Part shown: positions 1 to 7,416 of the stretch, in pieces
Layout: the number at the start of each line of letters is the position of its first letter
Position numbering within the stretch: position 1 is the stretch's first letter
NCBI GenBank assembly: GCA_017538105.1
Contig: JAFYJN010000034.1
Span: forward strand, 1-64,000
Length of the DNA stretch: 64,000 nucleotides
Source of the DNA: Prevotella sp.
GTDB taxonomy: Bacteria > Bacteroidota > Bacteroidia > Bacteroidales > Bacteroidaceae
Reading direction: 5' to 3'
Made by a program: the position numbers and the translations under genes
The notes under the pieces: model-generated
Told to the model about the DNA's origin: nothing
The model's input: the letters and a program-made list of their open reading frames with translations, nothing else
Database searches by the model: none

Positions 1-1035
1 GAACTGAGCACGGAGCGCACCACGGCCCGCAAGACCGACTATTTCAACTCCGCCCTGCAGGCTGACGGCACGCTGCAGGTGCTCTGCGGCACCTCGACGG
101 CCAACCCGAACACAGGCAAGCCCTACACCTTCAGCGGCAACGAGGGCGAGGTGGCACGGATCACGGTCAACATCCCCGAGGACTATGCCGACGGCGTGTA
201 TGAGATGAGTATCCTCGACGCGGCCTTCTCCGATGCCGACAACCACCTCACCGAGGTGGGTCAGACGGTGACCACCGAGCTGACCATCGGCGACAACACC
301 ATCGTGCTTGATGAGAACTCCGAAGACGACATCGAGACGACGGACGCCGCTGTGAGCATCAAGGTGAGGCGCACGATAGCCGCCAACCAGTGGAGCACCA
401 TCTGTCTGCCTTTCAACATGACGGCTGAGCAGGTGTACGCCTCGTTTGGCGATGACGTGCAACTGCAGGCGTTTGACAGCTACGACGTGGAATACGACGA
501 TGACGACAACGTAAAAAGTATCCTTGTCCACTTCGCGGACATCGACATCGACGAGGAAGGGTTCTACTCCAACTATCCTTACCTGATCAAGGTGTCGGAT
601 CCCGTCGAGGAGTTCACGGTGAGAAGCATCCTTGAACCCGACGAGGAGAGTGCTATCGCTGAATACGACAACGGCAAGACGGGCAGGCAGCGCAAGGTGT
701 ACGGCACGTTCTACGGCACGTACCACGCCCAGACGACGGTGCCGGAGAGCTGTCTCTTCATCAGCAACAACAAGTTCTGGTATTCTACCGGTCTGACGAA
801 GATGAAGGCCTTCCGCGGGTACTTCGAGTTCGTGGATGTGCTGTCTGACATGGCAAACGCGAACATCAGTTTCTCGTTTGACGGTACCACGGGCATACGC
901 GAAATCCTGAACCAGTCGTTGTCGGACGGTGCCGTGTATACCATACAGGGTCAGTTCGTAGGCAAGGATATTGACCTGAAGAAGTTACCTCGCGGCATCT
1001 ATATCATCAATGGTAAGAAACAGGTAATTAAGTAA
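1..1035 (+). CDS. Secreted protein with T9SS-like C-terminal tail (3' part only)
   Basis: The reading frame is open from base 1, so the gene begins outside the window; 344 codons plus a stop are visible. The last ~40 residues (VYTIQGQFVGKD, LPRGIYIINGKK, final Lys) match the short C-terminal sorting-type tail common on Bacteroidales surface and secreted proteins. The rest is acidic and beta-rich with no recognised catalytic motif. The tail is seen directly; export through the type IX or a related route is inferred from it. It may be a large adhesin or repeat protein whose function lies upstream of this window. Confidence 0.75.
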   Translation, partial: ELSTERTTARKTDYFNSALQADGTLQVLCGTSTANPNTGKPYTFSGNEGEVARITVNIPEDYADGVYEMSILDAAFSDADNHLTEVGQTVTTELTIGDNTIVLDENSEDDIETTDAAVSIKVRRTIAANQWSTICLPFNMTAEQVYASFGDDVQLQAFDSYDVEYDDDDNVKSILVHFADIDIDEEGFYSNYPYLIKVSDPVEEFTVRSILEPDEESAIAEYDNGKTGRQRKVYGTFYGTYHAQTTVPESCLFISNNKFWYSTGLTKMKAFRGYFEFVDVLSDMANANISFSFDGTTGIREILNQSLSDGAVYTIQGQFVGKDIDLKKLPRGIYIINGKKQVIK

Positions 1036-1150
1036 TGTAGAATGTTGAGCGTTGATTGTTGAGTGGTCGCTTCGCGATGATGAATGATGAATTGTGAATC
1101 CGTCAAGTTCAAACTCACAAACTTCAAACTCATAAATATATAGACTCACA

Positions 1151-1366
1151 ATGAAAAAAAACAGATATATTATACCGCAGGTGAAATCCTGCATGATGGA
1201 GGCGGACAGCCTCATGGATGGCAGCGTGACAGGTGACAACGGAACTGGCTGGGGCGGCGTGGACGAGAGCGGCACTCAAGAACCGGCTGCCAACAGCATG
1301 AATGTGTGGGAAGAGGAAAGCACCCTGAACGATAATAACGCCTCTTCCATGTGGGACTCGTTATAA
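1151..1366 (+). CDS. Small hypothetical protein (71 aa)
   Basis: The protein starts MKKNRYIIPQVKSC and then becomes Gly, Asn and Ser rich with several acidic residues (GTGWGGVDES, WEEEST). There is no signal peptide or membrane segment. It lies 115 bp downstream of a secreted protein gene on the same strand and is followed at about 90 bp by a strong intrinsic terminator, so it is probably the last gene of that transcript. Short proteins beginning MKKxYxxP are common in Prevotella genomes next to surface-protein genes, but no function is known to me. The reading frame is intact and the start context is good, so I treat it as real. Confidence 0.6.
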   Translation: MKKNRYIIPQVKSCMMEADSLMDGSVTGDNGTGWGGVDESGTQEPAANSMNVWEEESTLNDNNASSMWDSL

Positions 1367-1457
1367 GGTCACGAGGATGGGGTGTGTTTAATAACACCTC
1401 ATCCTTCCGATTATCACAGGTCACGGAACTATTTGGTTCATGGACTGATAATAATAT

Positions 1458-1500
1458 CCTATCCGAAACACGTTTTTACCTGTTTCGGATAGGTATTTTA
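1458..1500 (+). terminator. Intrinsic terminator, 13-bp perfect stem
   Basis: CCTATCCGAAACA (1458-1470) pairs with TGTTTCGGATAGG (1481-1493) around a 10-nt loop, followed by TATTTTA. It closes the transcript of the small gene ending at 1366. The rest of 1367-1738 holds a dispersed GC-rich hairpin element and the promoter of the next operon, and no gene. Confidence 0.75.
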
Positions 1501-1514
1501 CTAATTATGTAAGT

Positions 1515-1555
1515 GACCCCACCCCTGCCCCTCCCCTACAATGGGAGGGGAAATG
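1515..1555. repeat. Dispersed CCCTCCC/GGGAGGG hairpin element, copy 1
   Basis: A C-rich left half (CCACCCCTGCCCCTCCC) faces GGGAGGGG across a short CTACAAT loop and ends AAATG. The 26-base core is the same in a second copy at 2683-2724, and looser copies occur at 9749, 49181, 59922 and 63546. All copies are intergenic. Confidence 0.65.
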
Positions 1556-1655
1556 GAGTAGTTATATTTGTATTTTCGGAAATTAAAGATTATATTTGCA
1601 TAAAATAATTGCATAAGATTAAGAAAGGGTGCAGCATAGAAAAGCACAAAATAAT

Positions 1656-1686
1656 TTGGTATTTCGTTCACCTTGCACTATCTTTG
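1656..1686 (+). promoter_or_regulatory. Bacteroidota promoter of the DUF3791/DUF3990 operon
   Basis: TTTG at 1656-1659, a 19-bp spacer and TATCTTTG at 1679-1686 match the -33/-7 consensus fully. Transcription should begin near 1690, about 50 nt before the ATG at 1739. Another -7-like box, TATATTTGC, lies at 1591-1599. Confidence 0.7.
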
Positions 1687-1738
1687 TCCTCGGTTAACTG
1701 CCACTCAAGAAAAAACCTTTTTTTCAAGCATAACAACC

Positions 1739-1975
1739 ATGACTGTTCCACAAATACAATTCGCAACGCTGGCTATCGGAGCTACGGCACAACGCATGGG
1801 CATAACAACAACAGAACTACATAATCGTTTGAAACGTCACGGATTGATACGTCGGTTGTTGTTCGACTGCTACGACACACTTCACTCAGAAAGTATAGAC
1901 GGTGTGGTATGGAACGTACAGGAAGCCCTGCGGAACTGGGAGGCGAAGGAAACCATGAAAGGAGGTACTCTATGA
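1739..1975 (+). CDS. DUF3791 family protein
   Basis: This 78-residue protein has the compact helical pattern of DUF3791: an N-terminal QIQFATLAIGATAQRMGI stretch, then a small helix-turn-helix-like region (TTTELHNRLKRHGLI) and the family-typical CYDTLHSES. I chose ATG 1739 because it lies about 50 nt after a strong promoter; upstream in-frame starts would lie before the transcription start. Its stop overlaps the next ATG (ATGA at 1972), so translation is coupled to the DUF3990 gene. DUF3791 proteins usually sit next to DUF3990 genes, and I infer a partner or antitoxin-like role that the sequence does not prove. Confidence 0.75.
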   Translation: MTVPQIQFATLAIGATAQRMGITTTELHNRLKRHGLIRRLLFDCYDTLHSESIDGVVWNVQEALRNWEAKETMKGGTL

Positions 1976-2478
1976 CACTCTATCATGGTTCTTTCGTCAG
2001 TGTACCCCATCCCCTCACTGGAGTGGGTCGTAGGGAACTGGACTTTGGGCCAGGATTCTATGTAACCCGTTTACGTGAACAAGCCGAGCGTTGGGCTCGT
2101 CGTGTTTGCATTGTCCGCGCTGTCTCTTCACCATTAATCTCTATATATGAGTTTGATAAGACACTGCTACCCACTGACGCAAATAGCTTAATTTTGGAGC
2201 ATTATGACCAAGAATGGCTTGACTTCATCACTGCCAGTCGTAGAGGCGAAGAACCATGGCTCGACTACGATGTCATTGAGGGTGGTGTTGCCAACGACCA
2301 AGTAATTGATACCGTAGAAGACTATTTTGCCAGGCGTATTACAGCTGAACAGGCTATCGGCCAACTGCGCTTTGCAAAGCCAACCCACCAGATGTGTATT
2401 AGACGACAAGATATTGTTGATAATTGTCTGCATTATATTGCAACAGAAACTGTAGCGATAAAAGGAGGCCAACCATGA
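1972..2478 (+). CDS. DUF3990 family protein (putative ADP-ribosyltransferase fold)
   Basis: The protein has 168 residues and begins MTLYHGSFVSV, followed by LDFGPGFYVTRLREQAERWA. The YHGS start and the G-x-G-F-Y-x-T segment, with a later acidic region, are hallmarks of DUF3990, a family related to ADP-ribosyltransferases. A Shine-Dalgarno-like AAAGGAGGT sits just before the ATG, which is unusual in Bacteroidota where strong SD sequences are rare. The gene overlaps both neighbours by ATGA and is sandwiched between two DUF3791 genes. A toxin or effector modifying a host-cell or phage target would fit this layout, but that is inference; the substrate is unknown. Confidence 0.75.
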   Translation: MTLYHGSFVSVPHPLTGVGRRELDFGPGFYVTRLREQAERWARRVCIVRAVSSPLISIYEFDKTLLPTDANSLILEHYDQEWLDFITASRRGEEPWLDYDVIEGGVANDQVIDTVEDYFARRITAEQAIGQLRFAKPTHQMCIRRQDIVDNCLHYIATETVAIKGGQP

Positions 2479-2675
2479 GAGACCAAGTATTATGGCGTAA
2501 GACTGGACGCATAGTTGCCATGTTAAGCGAACGACTTAACATTGATGTAGAGCTGGCTCTGGACATTTTCTACAACTCACATACATATGAATTGATGTCT
2601 AATCCTGACAGTGGGCTTCAGTTGCAAAGTGACCAATACATTCTTGCAGACTTATTACGAGAGTTGGAAGTTTAA
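2475..2675 (+). CDS. Second DUF3791 family protein
   Basis: This 66-residue protein has the DUF3791 layout: a helical start (RIVAMLSERLNIDVELALDIFY), then SHTYELMSNPDSGLQLQSD and a closing YILADLLRELE helix. Its ATG overlaps the DUF3990 stop and is preceded by AAAGGAGG at 2461-2468. It differs clearly from the first DUF3791 protein of the operon, so the module carries two distinct partners around one DUF3990 protein. It is the last gene; a GC-rich hairpin element begins 8 bp after the stop. Confidence 0.7.
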   Translation: MRDQVLWRKTGRIVAMLSERLNIDVELALDIFYNSHTYELMSNPDSGLQLQSDQYILADLLRELEV

Positions 2676-2682
2676 AGTTACC

Positions 2683-2724
2683 GTCCCCACCCCTGTCCCC
2701 TCCCCTACAATGGGAGGGGAAATG
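2683..2724. repeat. Dispersed CCCTCCC/GGGAGGG hairpin element, copy 2
   Basis: CCACCCCTGTCCCCTCCC, a CTACAAT loop and GGGAGGGGAAATG start 8 bp after the stop codon of the DUF3791 gene. It is nearly identical to the copy at 1515-1555 and may act as the operon's 3' end structure. Confidence 0.65.
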
Positions 2725-2812
2725 CAATGCAAACGAACCTTCAAACTACATCATGGAAACAGGGTGTTTGACCTTATATAGTACACTATTTGGTACTTTA
2801 TTAGGTCATACT

Positions 2813-2845
2813 TTTGGAATAGGCTGAAATTCGCTGTATATTTGC
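2813..2845 (+). promoter_or_regulatory. Promoter of the secreted 142-aa protein
   Basis: TTTG at 2813-2816, 20 bp, and TATATTTGC at 2837-2845 form a good Bacteroidota promoter. The untranslated leader to the ATG at 2945 would be about 95 nt. Confidence 0.6.
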
Positions 2846-2944
2846 AGCAGCAATACAGAAGATATTCAACATCTCGGCAAAACAAGCAAACTTGATTGCG
2901 CTCGATTTGCATCATCATTTACAAATAACTTAAAATATTAGCAT

Positions 2945-3373
2945 ATGAAAAAGATTCTAATTTCCCTATTTTGGATGCTGCTGCTCAGCACCGCGGCATC
3001 CGCACAAGTGAAGACATTCAAAGAAGTGGCTAACGATGAGAAAATGGTGGTGAACGCCAGCGACTGTGTAGACCGTATAGGCAACAATTACCTCTTGTGG
3101 GTGCGTTATGACTACAAGAGCAAAAAAGATTGCAAAAAAGACGCCAAACACGACGGTGTAAGTGGCAAGCCAGTTCGGGCGGAAGTGCTCTATGAGTTTG
3201 ACGAATTCGTGCTCACCTATCGTATCATCTCGAAGAAATACTACGACAAAAACGATATGGTGGTGAAAGAAATCAACTACTACAATGCCCCATGGAACCA
3301 AATCGGCGACATCGACTATTCTCTCAAACTGGGCATCTACATGTCAGGAGAATTCCATATCACGGTAGGATAA
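2945..3373 (+). CDS. Secreted hypothetical protein (142 aa)
   Basis: A clear signal peptide (MKKILISLFWMLLLSTAASA, cut before QVKTF) is followed by about 120 residues rich in Lys, Asp and Tyr. There is no lipobox and no further membrane segment, so the mature protein is probably periplasmic or exported. Neither family nor catalytic residues are recognised. It is transcribed alone from the promoter at 2813-2845 and converges on mnmA, whose stop is only 12 bp away. Confidence 0.65.
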   Translation: MKKILISLFWMLLLSTAASAQVKTFKEVANDEKMVVNASDCVDRIGNNYLLWVRYDYKSKKDCKKDAKHDGVSGKPVRAEVLYEFDEFVLTYRIISKKYYDKNDMVVKEINYYNAPWNQIGDIDYSLKLGIYMSGEFHITVG

Positions 3374-3385
3374 CCCACCACTTCC

Positions 3386-4471
3386 TTACCTCACTACGAT
3401 TTCAGCACTACCGAAGCAACGGTGGTGCTGTTCGTCGTATATGACGCAGAACTGTCCTGGTGCCACGCCATGAATGGGGCGTTCGGCATGGATGGCGAAA
3501 CCGCCATCGAGAGGTTCGACGGTTGCCGGCAAGTAATCCGCGGTATGGCGTATCTTGAAAGTCACCTTTTCGGGCAGGATCGTTCCCGCCTCGGGAGTGA
3601 GGAAATGGAAGTCGCCGATGGCGAAATCCTGCCGGTAGGCCGTCTGTGGATTGTAGCCCTTGGAGACAAAGAGGATATTGTTCTCGATGTCTTTCTTCAC
3701 CGCAAACCACGGTCCACCACCGAAGCCCAGACCGTGACGCTGTCCGATGGTGTGGAACCATAGTCCACGATGCGCCCCCAGACGTTTGCCTGTCTCCAGT
3801 TCCACCACATCGCCAGGGTTCTCACCCAAGTAACGGCGAATATAATCATTATAGTTGATTTTCCCGAGGAAGCAGATGCCCTGCGAGTCCTTACGCTTGG
3901 CATTGACAAGATGTTCACGCTCGGCGATAACACGCACCTCGTCTTTCATGTAATGGCCAATGGGGAAGAGCGCCTTTTTCAACTGCCAGTCGTAAATCTG
4001 CGCAAGAAAATCGGTCTGGTCCTTTACGGGATCTGGCGAAGTGGTGAGCCATTTATGACCGTCTATAATTTCCGTCTGGGCATAATGGCCCGTGGCGATG
4101 AGGTCGTAGTCGAACCCCCGCTTCTCATGGAAAGCACCGAACTTAATGAGTCTGTTGCACATCACGTCGGGATTGGGCGTGAAGCCCGCACGAACCTTTT
4201 CCATGGTGTAGCGCGTCACTTGGTTCCAATACTCCTGATGGCAGTCGACCACCTCAAGGCGGCAGCCGTACTTATGCGCCACGGCCGTTGCCATCTCAAG
4301 GTCCTCCTCCGAAGAGCAGCCCCACTCCTCTTCCTCCTCTGGTCCAATCTTGATGTAGAAGCAGTCGGGATGCAGTCCTAATCGTGCGAACTCATACACC
4401 ACCACAGAACTGTCGACGCCACCCGAGAGGAGCACTGCGATGCGCTTGTCTTGTAACTCTTCGATTTTCAT
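3386..4471 (-). CDS. mnmA: tRNA-specific 2-thiouridylase MnmA
   Basis: MnmA thiolates U34 of Lys, Glu and Gln tRNAs, using ATP to adenylate the base and a persulfide relay to deliver sulfur. The 361-residue protein shows the PP-loop SGGVDS at residues 16-21, NPDVMCNRLIKF with the first catalytic Cys at 105, ATGHYAQ, and KDSQGICFLGK with the second catalytic Cys at 200. Length and order match the family. A -7 box (TATTTTTGC, minus strand, 4476-4484) ends only about 5 nt before the ATG, so the mRNA may have almost no leader. It converges with a secreted-protein gene and diverges from the epimerase gene. Confidence 0.95.
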   Translation of the reverse strand: MKIEELQDKRIAVLLSGGVDSSVVVYEFARLGLHPDCFYIKIGPEEEEEWGCSSEEDLEMATAVAHKYGCRLEVVDCHQEYWNQVTRYTMEKVRAGFTPNPDVMCNRLIKFGAFHEKRGFDYDLIATGHYAQTEIIDGHKWLTTSPDPVKDQTDFLAQIYDWQLKKALFPIGHYMKDEVRVIAEREHLVNAKRKDSQGICFLGKINYNDYIRRYLGENPGDVVELETGKRLGAHRGLWFHTIGQRHGLGFGGGPWFAVKKDIENNILFVSKGYNPQTAYRQDFAIGDFHFLTPEAGTILPEKVTFKIRHTADYLPATVEPLDGGFAIHAERPIHGVAPGQFCVIYDEQHHRCFGSAEIVVR

Positions 4472-4560
4472 AGGTGCAAAAATAGTGTTTTTTTCAAATA
4501 AGACACATGAAAAGCCAAGAAAAATGACTATATTTGCAGCATAATCATACGAACTGACCT

Positions 4561-5439
4561 ATGGCGACTGAACAACTGAAAAACGAATTCCTCACCCTCG
4601 AGGTATCTACCATGGGAGCCGAGCTCCAGAGTATCAAGGACAGCGAAGGGCACGAATATCTGTGGCAGGCCGACCCCACCTATTGGCCCCGCCGTTCACC
4701 CATCCTCTTCCCCATCGTCTGCGGGTTGTGGGAAGGCAAATACCGTGTCGACGGTTACGAATACAAGATGGAACGGCATGGTTTCGCCCGTGACACCGAG
4801 TTCACCGTCATCGCGAAGAATGATACCAAGGTGACCATGGCCATGCACGACACACCGGAGACGCACCGGCTCTATCCCTTCCATTTCAATCTGGCAGTGA
4901 CCTACCGGCTCGACGGTAGGAAGATACACGTGATATGGCATGTGGAGAACACCGACCATGGTGAGATACATTTCCAGATAGGCGGTCATCCCGCGTTCTA
5001 TGTGCCCGGTGTTGAAGGAGACAAACCTTTGAAAGGAAAGATGTGTTTTGACGACCCCGGCATGATTGAGCGTGTTTTCGGCGATGTGGACGGTTGCATC
5101 CGACCCGGCCGCTTCCCGTTGGAAGGTTGCCGCGACGGCGAATGGTCATTCACCGAGGAGAGTTTCAAGAACGACGCCGTGATTATCGACCGTTGCCAGT
5201 TGTCGGAGGTGACATTGCTCGACGAGGACGAGGAGCCCCACGTCACAGTCCGCTTCAAGGCTCCCGCAGTGGGCATCTGGAGTCCCTACGGCAAGCACGC
5301 CCCGTTTGTGTGCATCGAGCCGTGGTATGGCATCCACGACAAGGCCTATTACCAAGGCGACTTCAAGGAGAAGCAGTACATGAACCACCTGCAGCCCGGC
5401 TCATCGTTCATGAGCGAGTACACGATAGAGATAAGGTAA
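4561..5439 (+). CDS. Aldose 1-epimerase family protein (galactose mutarotase-like)
   Basis: The 292-residue protein has the beta-sandwich fold pattern of the LacX/YeaD-type branch of aldose epimerases. Visible motifs are SPILFPIVCGLW near residue 55, KMERHGFARDTEF, IGGHPAFYVP with a probable catalytic His, and the closing CIEPWYGIHD. These enzymes interconvert sugar anomers in the cytosol; the specific sugar cannot be read from the sequence. A -7 box, TATATTTGC at 4529-4537, lies 24 bp before the ATG, giving a short leader. No signal peptide is present. Confidence 0.85.
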   Translation: MATEQLKNEFLTLEVSTMGAELQSIKDSEGHEYLWQADPTYWPRRSPILFPIVCGLWEGKYRVDGYEYKMERHGFARDTEFTVIAKNDTKVTMAMHDTPETHRLYPFHFNLAVTYRLDGRKIHVIWHVENTDHGEIHFQIGGHPAFYVPGVEGDKPLKGKMCFDDPGMIERVFGDVDGCIRPGRFPLEGCRDGEWSFTEESFKNDAVIIDRCQLSEVTLLDEDEEPHVTVRFKAPAVGIWSPYGKHAPFVCIEPWYGIHDKAYYQGDFKEKQYMNHLQPGSSFMSEYTIEIR

Positions 5440-5506
5440 GACCTACCCCACCCACCCAGAGAGGATGAGCGGTTCTTCGATTTTTAGGGAAGAAAAGACC
5501 AATAAG

Positions 5507-6025
5507 ATGATAACCAACGAGAGTCTTAAGAGCGTTCGTCACGAGAGTGATGTCATGGCGGTATATCATGAGGTGAAATCGAAGAACAACTTTTTGGAAT
5601 TTGCCCAACAATTCATGCACTCAGAAGAGGAGAAGGTGGCCCGGAATGCCTTATGGGGATTGACCAAAGCCTCCAACGATGAGTTGGCCGCACTGCAGCC
5701 GATGCTCCATGAGTTGATTGACTTGGCCATGATGACAGGTTTTTCATCCGTCAGAAGGTTATCATTGACTCTTGTCGAGCGACTCAGGATGGAAGAAGAA
5801 GACCTGCGGACCGACTTCTTGGATTTTTGCTTGGAACATATGGCTGACGTGGAAGAGCTTCCCGGAGTGCAGTCAATTTGCATGAAACTTGCATTCCGTA
5901 TGTGTACGTTTTATCCCGAGCTGATGGAAGAACTGAAACGCACCATTGAGGCGATGGAGATGGATTATTATAAACCAGCCGTCAGATGTGTCCGCAACAA
6001 GATCTTGAGCGGAAAACTGAAATAG
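5507..6025 (+). CDS. HEAT-like helical protein of unknown function
   Basis: The protein is all alpha-helical by composition, with repeated pairs of amphipathic helices (VARNALWGLTKASNDE, LIDLAMMTGFSSVRRLS, LAFRMCTFYPELMEEL), which suggests a HEAT/ARM-like repeat scaffold. I chose ATG 5507 (172 aa) over an earlier in-frame ATG at 5465, because the extra 14 residues overlap an intergenic repeat-like stretch and look uncoded. It follows the epimerase gene by about 70 bp and could share its transcript. No enzyme motif is present; it may be a protein-interaction module. Confidence 0.6.
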   Translation: MITNESLKSVRHESDVMAVYHEVKSKNNFLEFAQQFMHSEEEKVARNALWGLTKASNDELAALQPMLHELIDLAMMTGFSSVRRLSLTLVERLRMEEEDLRTDFLDFCLEHMADVEELPGVQSICMKLAFRMCTFYPELMEELKRTIEAMEMDYYKPAVRCVRNKILSGKLK

Positions 6026-6187
6026 ATCATCAATCTAATTCCTACTCAGTTGGCAGCATCTGTTCCGTATCCCGTATTCCGAAGCATTCTGGGCTTGTTC
6101 CATACGGAATTGTAATCACAGAGCCATGGAACCTTAAAATCGTAAACTATACAATCAGCAAAACCAAACATGATTGGATTTGGCAGG

Positions 6188-6460
6188 TCAGGGCGTCACC
6201 AGATAGATGTCACATGAATTGAAGTTGATTTCCCAATTACCGTTCTCGGCACTCTCCCAGCCGTACTTTGCTGACATCCTGTCCCACCAACCCTGGAACT
6301 TGGTGGCATTCTCGCCCATGTCCGTCACCAAGCGGTTGTATAGTTCCACATCTTCGGCAGTAAGCACTTTGGCCAGTTCACGCAAGCCATTGCGGCGTTC
6401 AAAAAGCGACTGAATCTCGTCACGTTCGTCTTCACTGACTTTTCCTACAATCTTTTTCAT
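6188..6460 (-). CDS. CXXX-repeat peptide modification system small protein
   Basis: This 90-residue protein (KKIVGKVSEDERDEIQSLFE, later FQGWWDRMSAKYGW) matches the small accessory protein that accompanies CXXX-repeat peptide maturases in Bacteroidales. It is the last gene of the RiPP operon and overlaps the preceding maturase gene by ATGA at 6457-6460. It lacks cysteines suited to metal binding apart from one near the C-terminus, so a chaperone or precursor-recognition role is more likely than catalysis. That role is inferred from context. Confidence 0.75.
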   Translation of the reverse strand: MKKIVGKVSEDERDEIQSLFERRNGLRELAKVLTAEDVELYNRLVTDMGENATKFQGWWDRMSAKYGWESAENGNWEINFNSCDIYLVTP

Positions 6461-7410
6461 CTTCCTATGATTTCAAATGGGTCAAGGTAATCAATTTCTT
6501 TTATCTCGGTCTCCGGCAAGAACTCCCCCTCTTCCCTGATTGACTGGAGAAGACGGCGTGATGCGTTTCGTTCGATGTGCGACATGACACATTGCTGATG
6601 CGAAGGGGTGTTCACCTCCAGCGTGGTGCGTCGGTTCAACCAGATGCAGCGATGGCACTGGAAGGCATCACACTTGCGGCATATCGGCGCATATTGCAGC
6701 TTGTATAACTGTTGATTGGGAATCTTCAGACCTGTGGCCAGGTCTCCCACAACATGGTTGCCAATCGCATCCGCTTCATCATAGAAAGCCGGACAGACAT
6801 AGAAACGGCCGTCGGGGGCAAGAGTAACAGATGAGTCGCCAGCCCCACAATTGTTCATCTCCGTGAGCATCATACGGTCGGTGAGCAAATTAAACTGAAC
6901 GGGGTGGTTGCCCAAATATTCCTTCTTGACCATGTCCGACAGTCGGGAAAGAGCTTCACGGTAAACCCCCGTGTCCTCGTCAGAGAAAGAATCCACATCG
7001 GTAAACGCCACATTGATGCGCTCCACAAGGGGAAACACCTGGTCCAATCGCTCATACCCTTGTAGAAAAGCTTTGAAACTTGTGCTCACCACGACAGACT
7101 TATCACGGGCCAGTTTGGACGTGTCGACATCATCCATCTTGTCGAACACCATCACATCGGCATCGGTAGTATTCTCTGCCGTTGACGGTTTTATCTTGAC
7201 ATGATCGATGCTCTCTATCACCTCTTTCCATTCGTTTGGCAACTCATAAGCGGGATAGACGAACTGTATCATCAAATTCTCGGTCATGGCCCAACGAATG
7301 GAACGCGACAACATATCCAAGGGCATCAGACGCGCCTTGCGTGTTGCCGCAGGGTAATGGCAAAACGAAGTGGACGTGTCATCCAATAGAACAATCAAAT
7401 ATCGTAGCAT
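6457..7410 (-). CDS. CXXX-repeat peptide maturase (SPASM-like, lacks N-terminal SAM cluster motif)
   Basis: The 317-residue protein has the shape of a radical SAM/SPASM enzyme, but its N-terminal half contains no CxxxCxxC motif. The C-terminal half keeps a SPASM-type cysteine set: NNCGAGDSS, FYVCPAF, CRKCDAFQCHRC, and a final HQQC. This fits the CXXX-repeat peptide maturase family found as the second maturase of these clusters. It starts 6 bp after the radical SAM gene and overlaps the next gene. I infer that it assists the true radical SAM enzyme, for example by binding auxiliary Fe-S clusters or the peptide, rather than cleaving SAM itself. Confidence 0.8.
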   Translation of the reverse strand: MLRYLIVLLDDTSTSFCHYPAATRKARLMPLDMLSRSIRWAMTENLMIQFVYPAYELPNEWKEVIESIDHVKIKPSTAENTTDADVMVFDKMDDVDTSKLARDKSVVVSTSFKAFLQGYERLDQVFPLVERINVAFTDVDSFSDEDTGVYREALSRLSDMVKKEYLGNHPVQFNLLTDRMMLTEMNNCGAGDSSVTLAPDGRFYVCPAFYDEADAIGNHVVGDLATGLKIPNQQLYKLQYAPICRKCDAFQCHRCIWLNRRTTLEVNTPSHQQCVMSHIERNASRRLLQSIREEGEFLPETEIKEIDYLDPFEIIGR

Positions 7411-7416
7411 AAAAAA

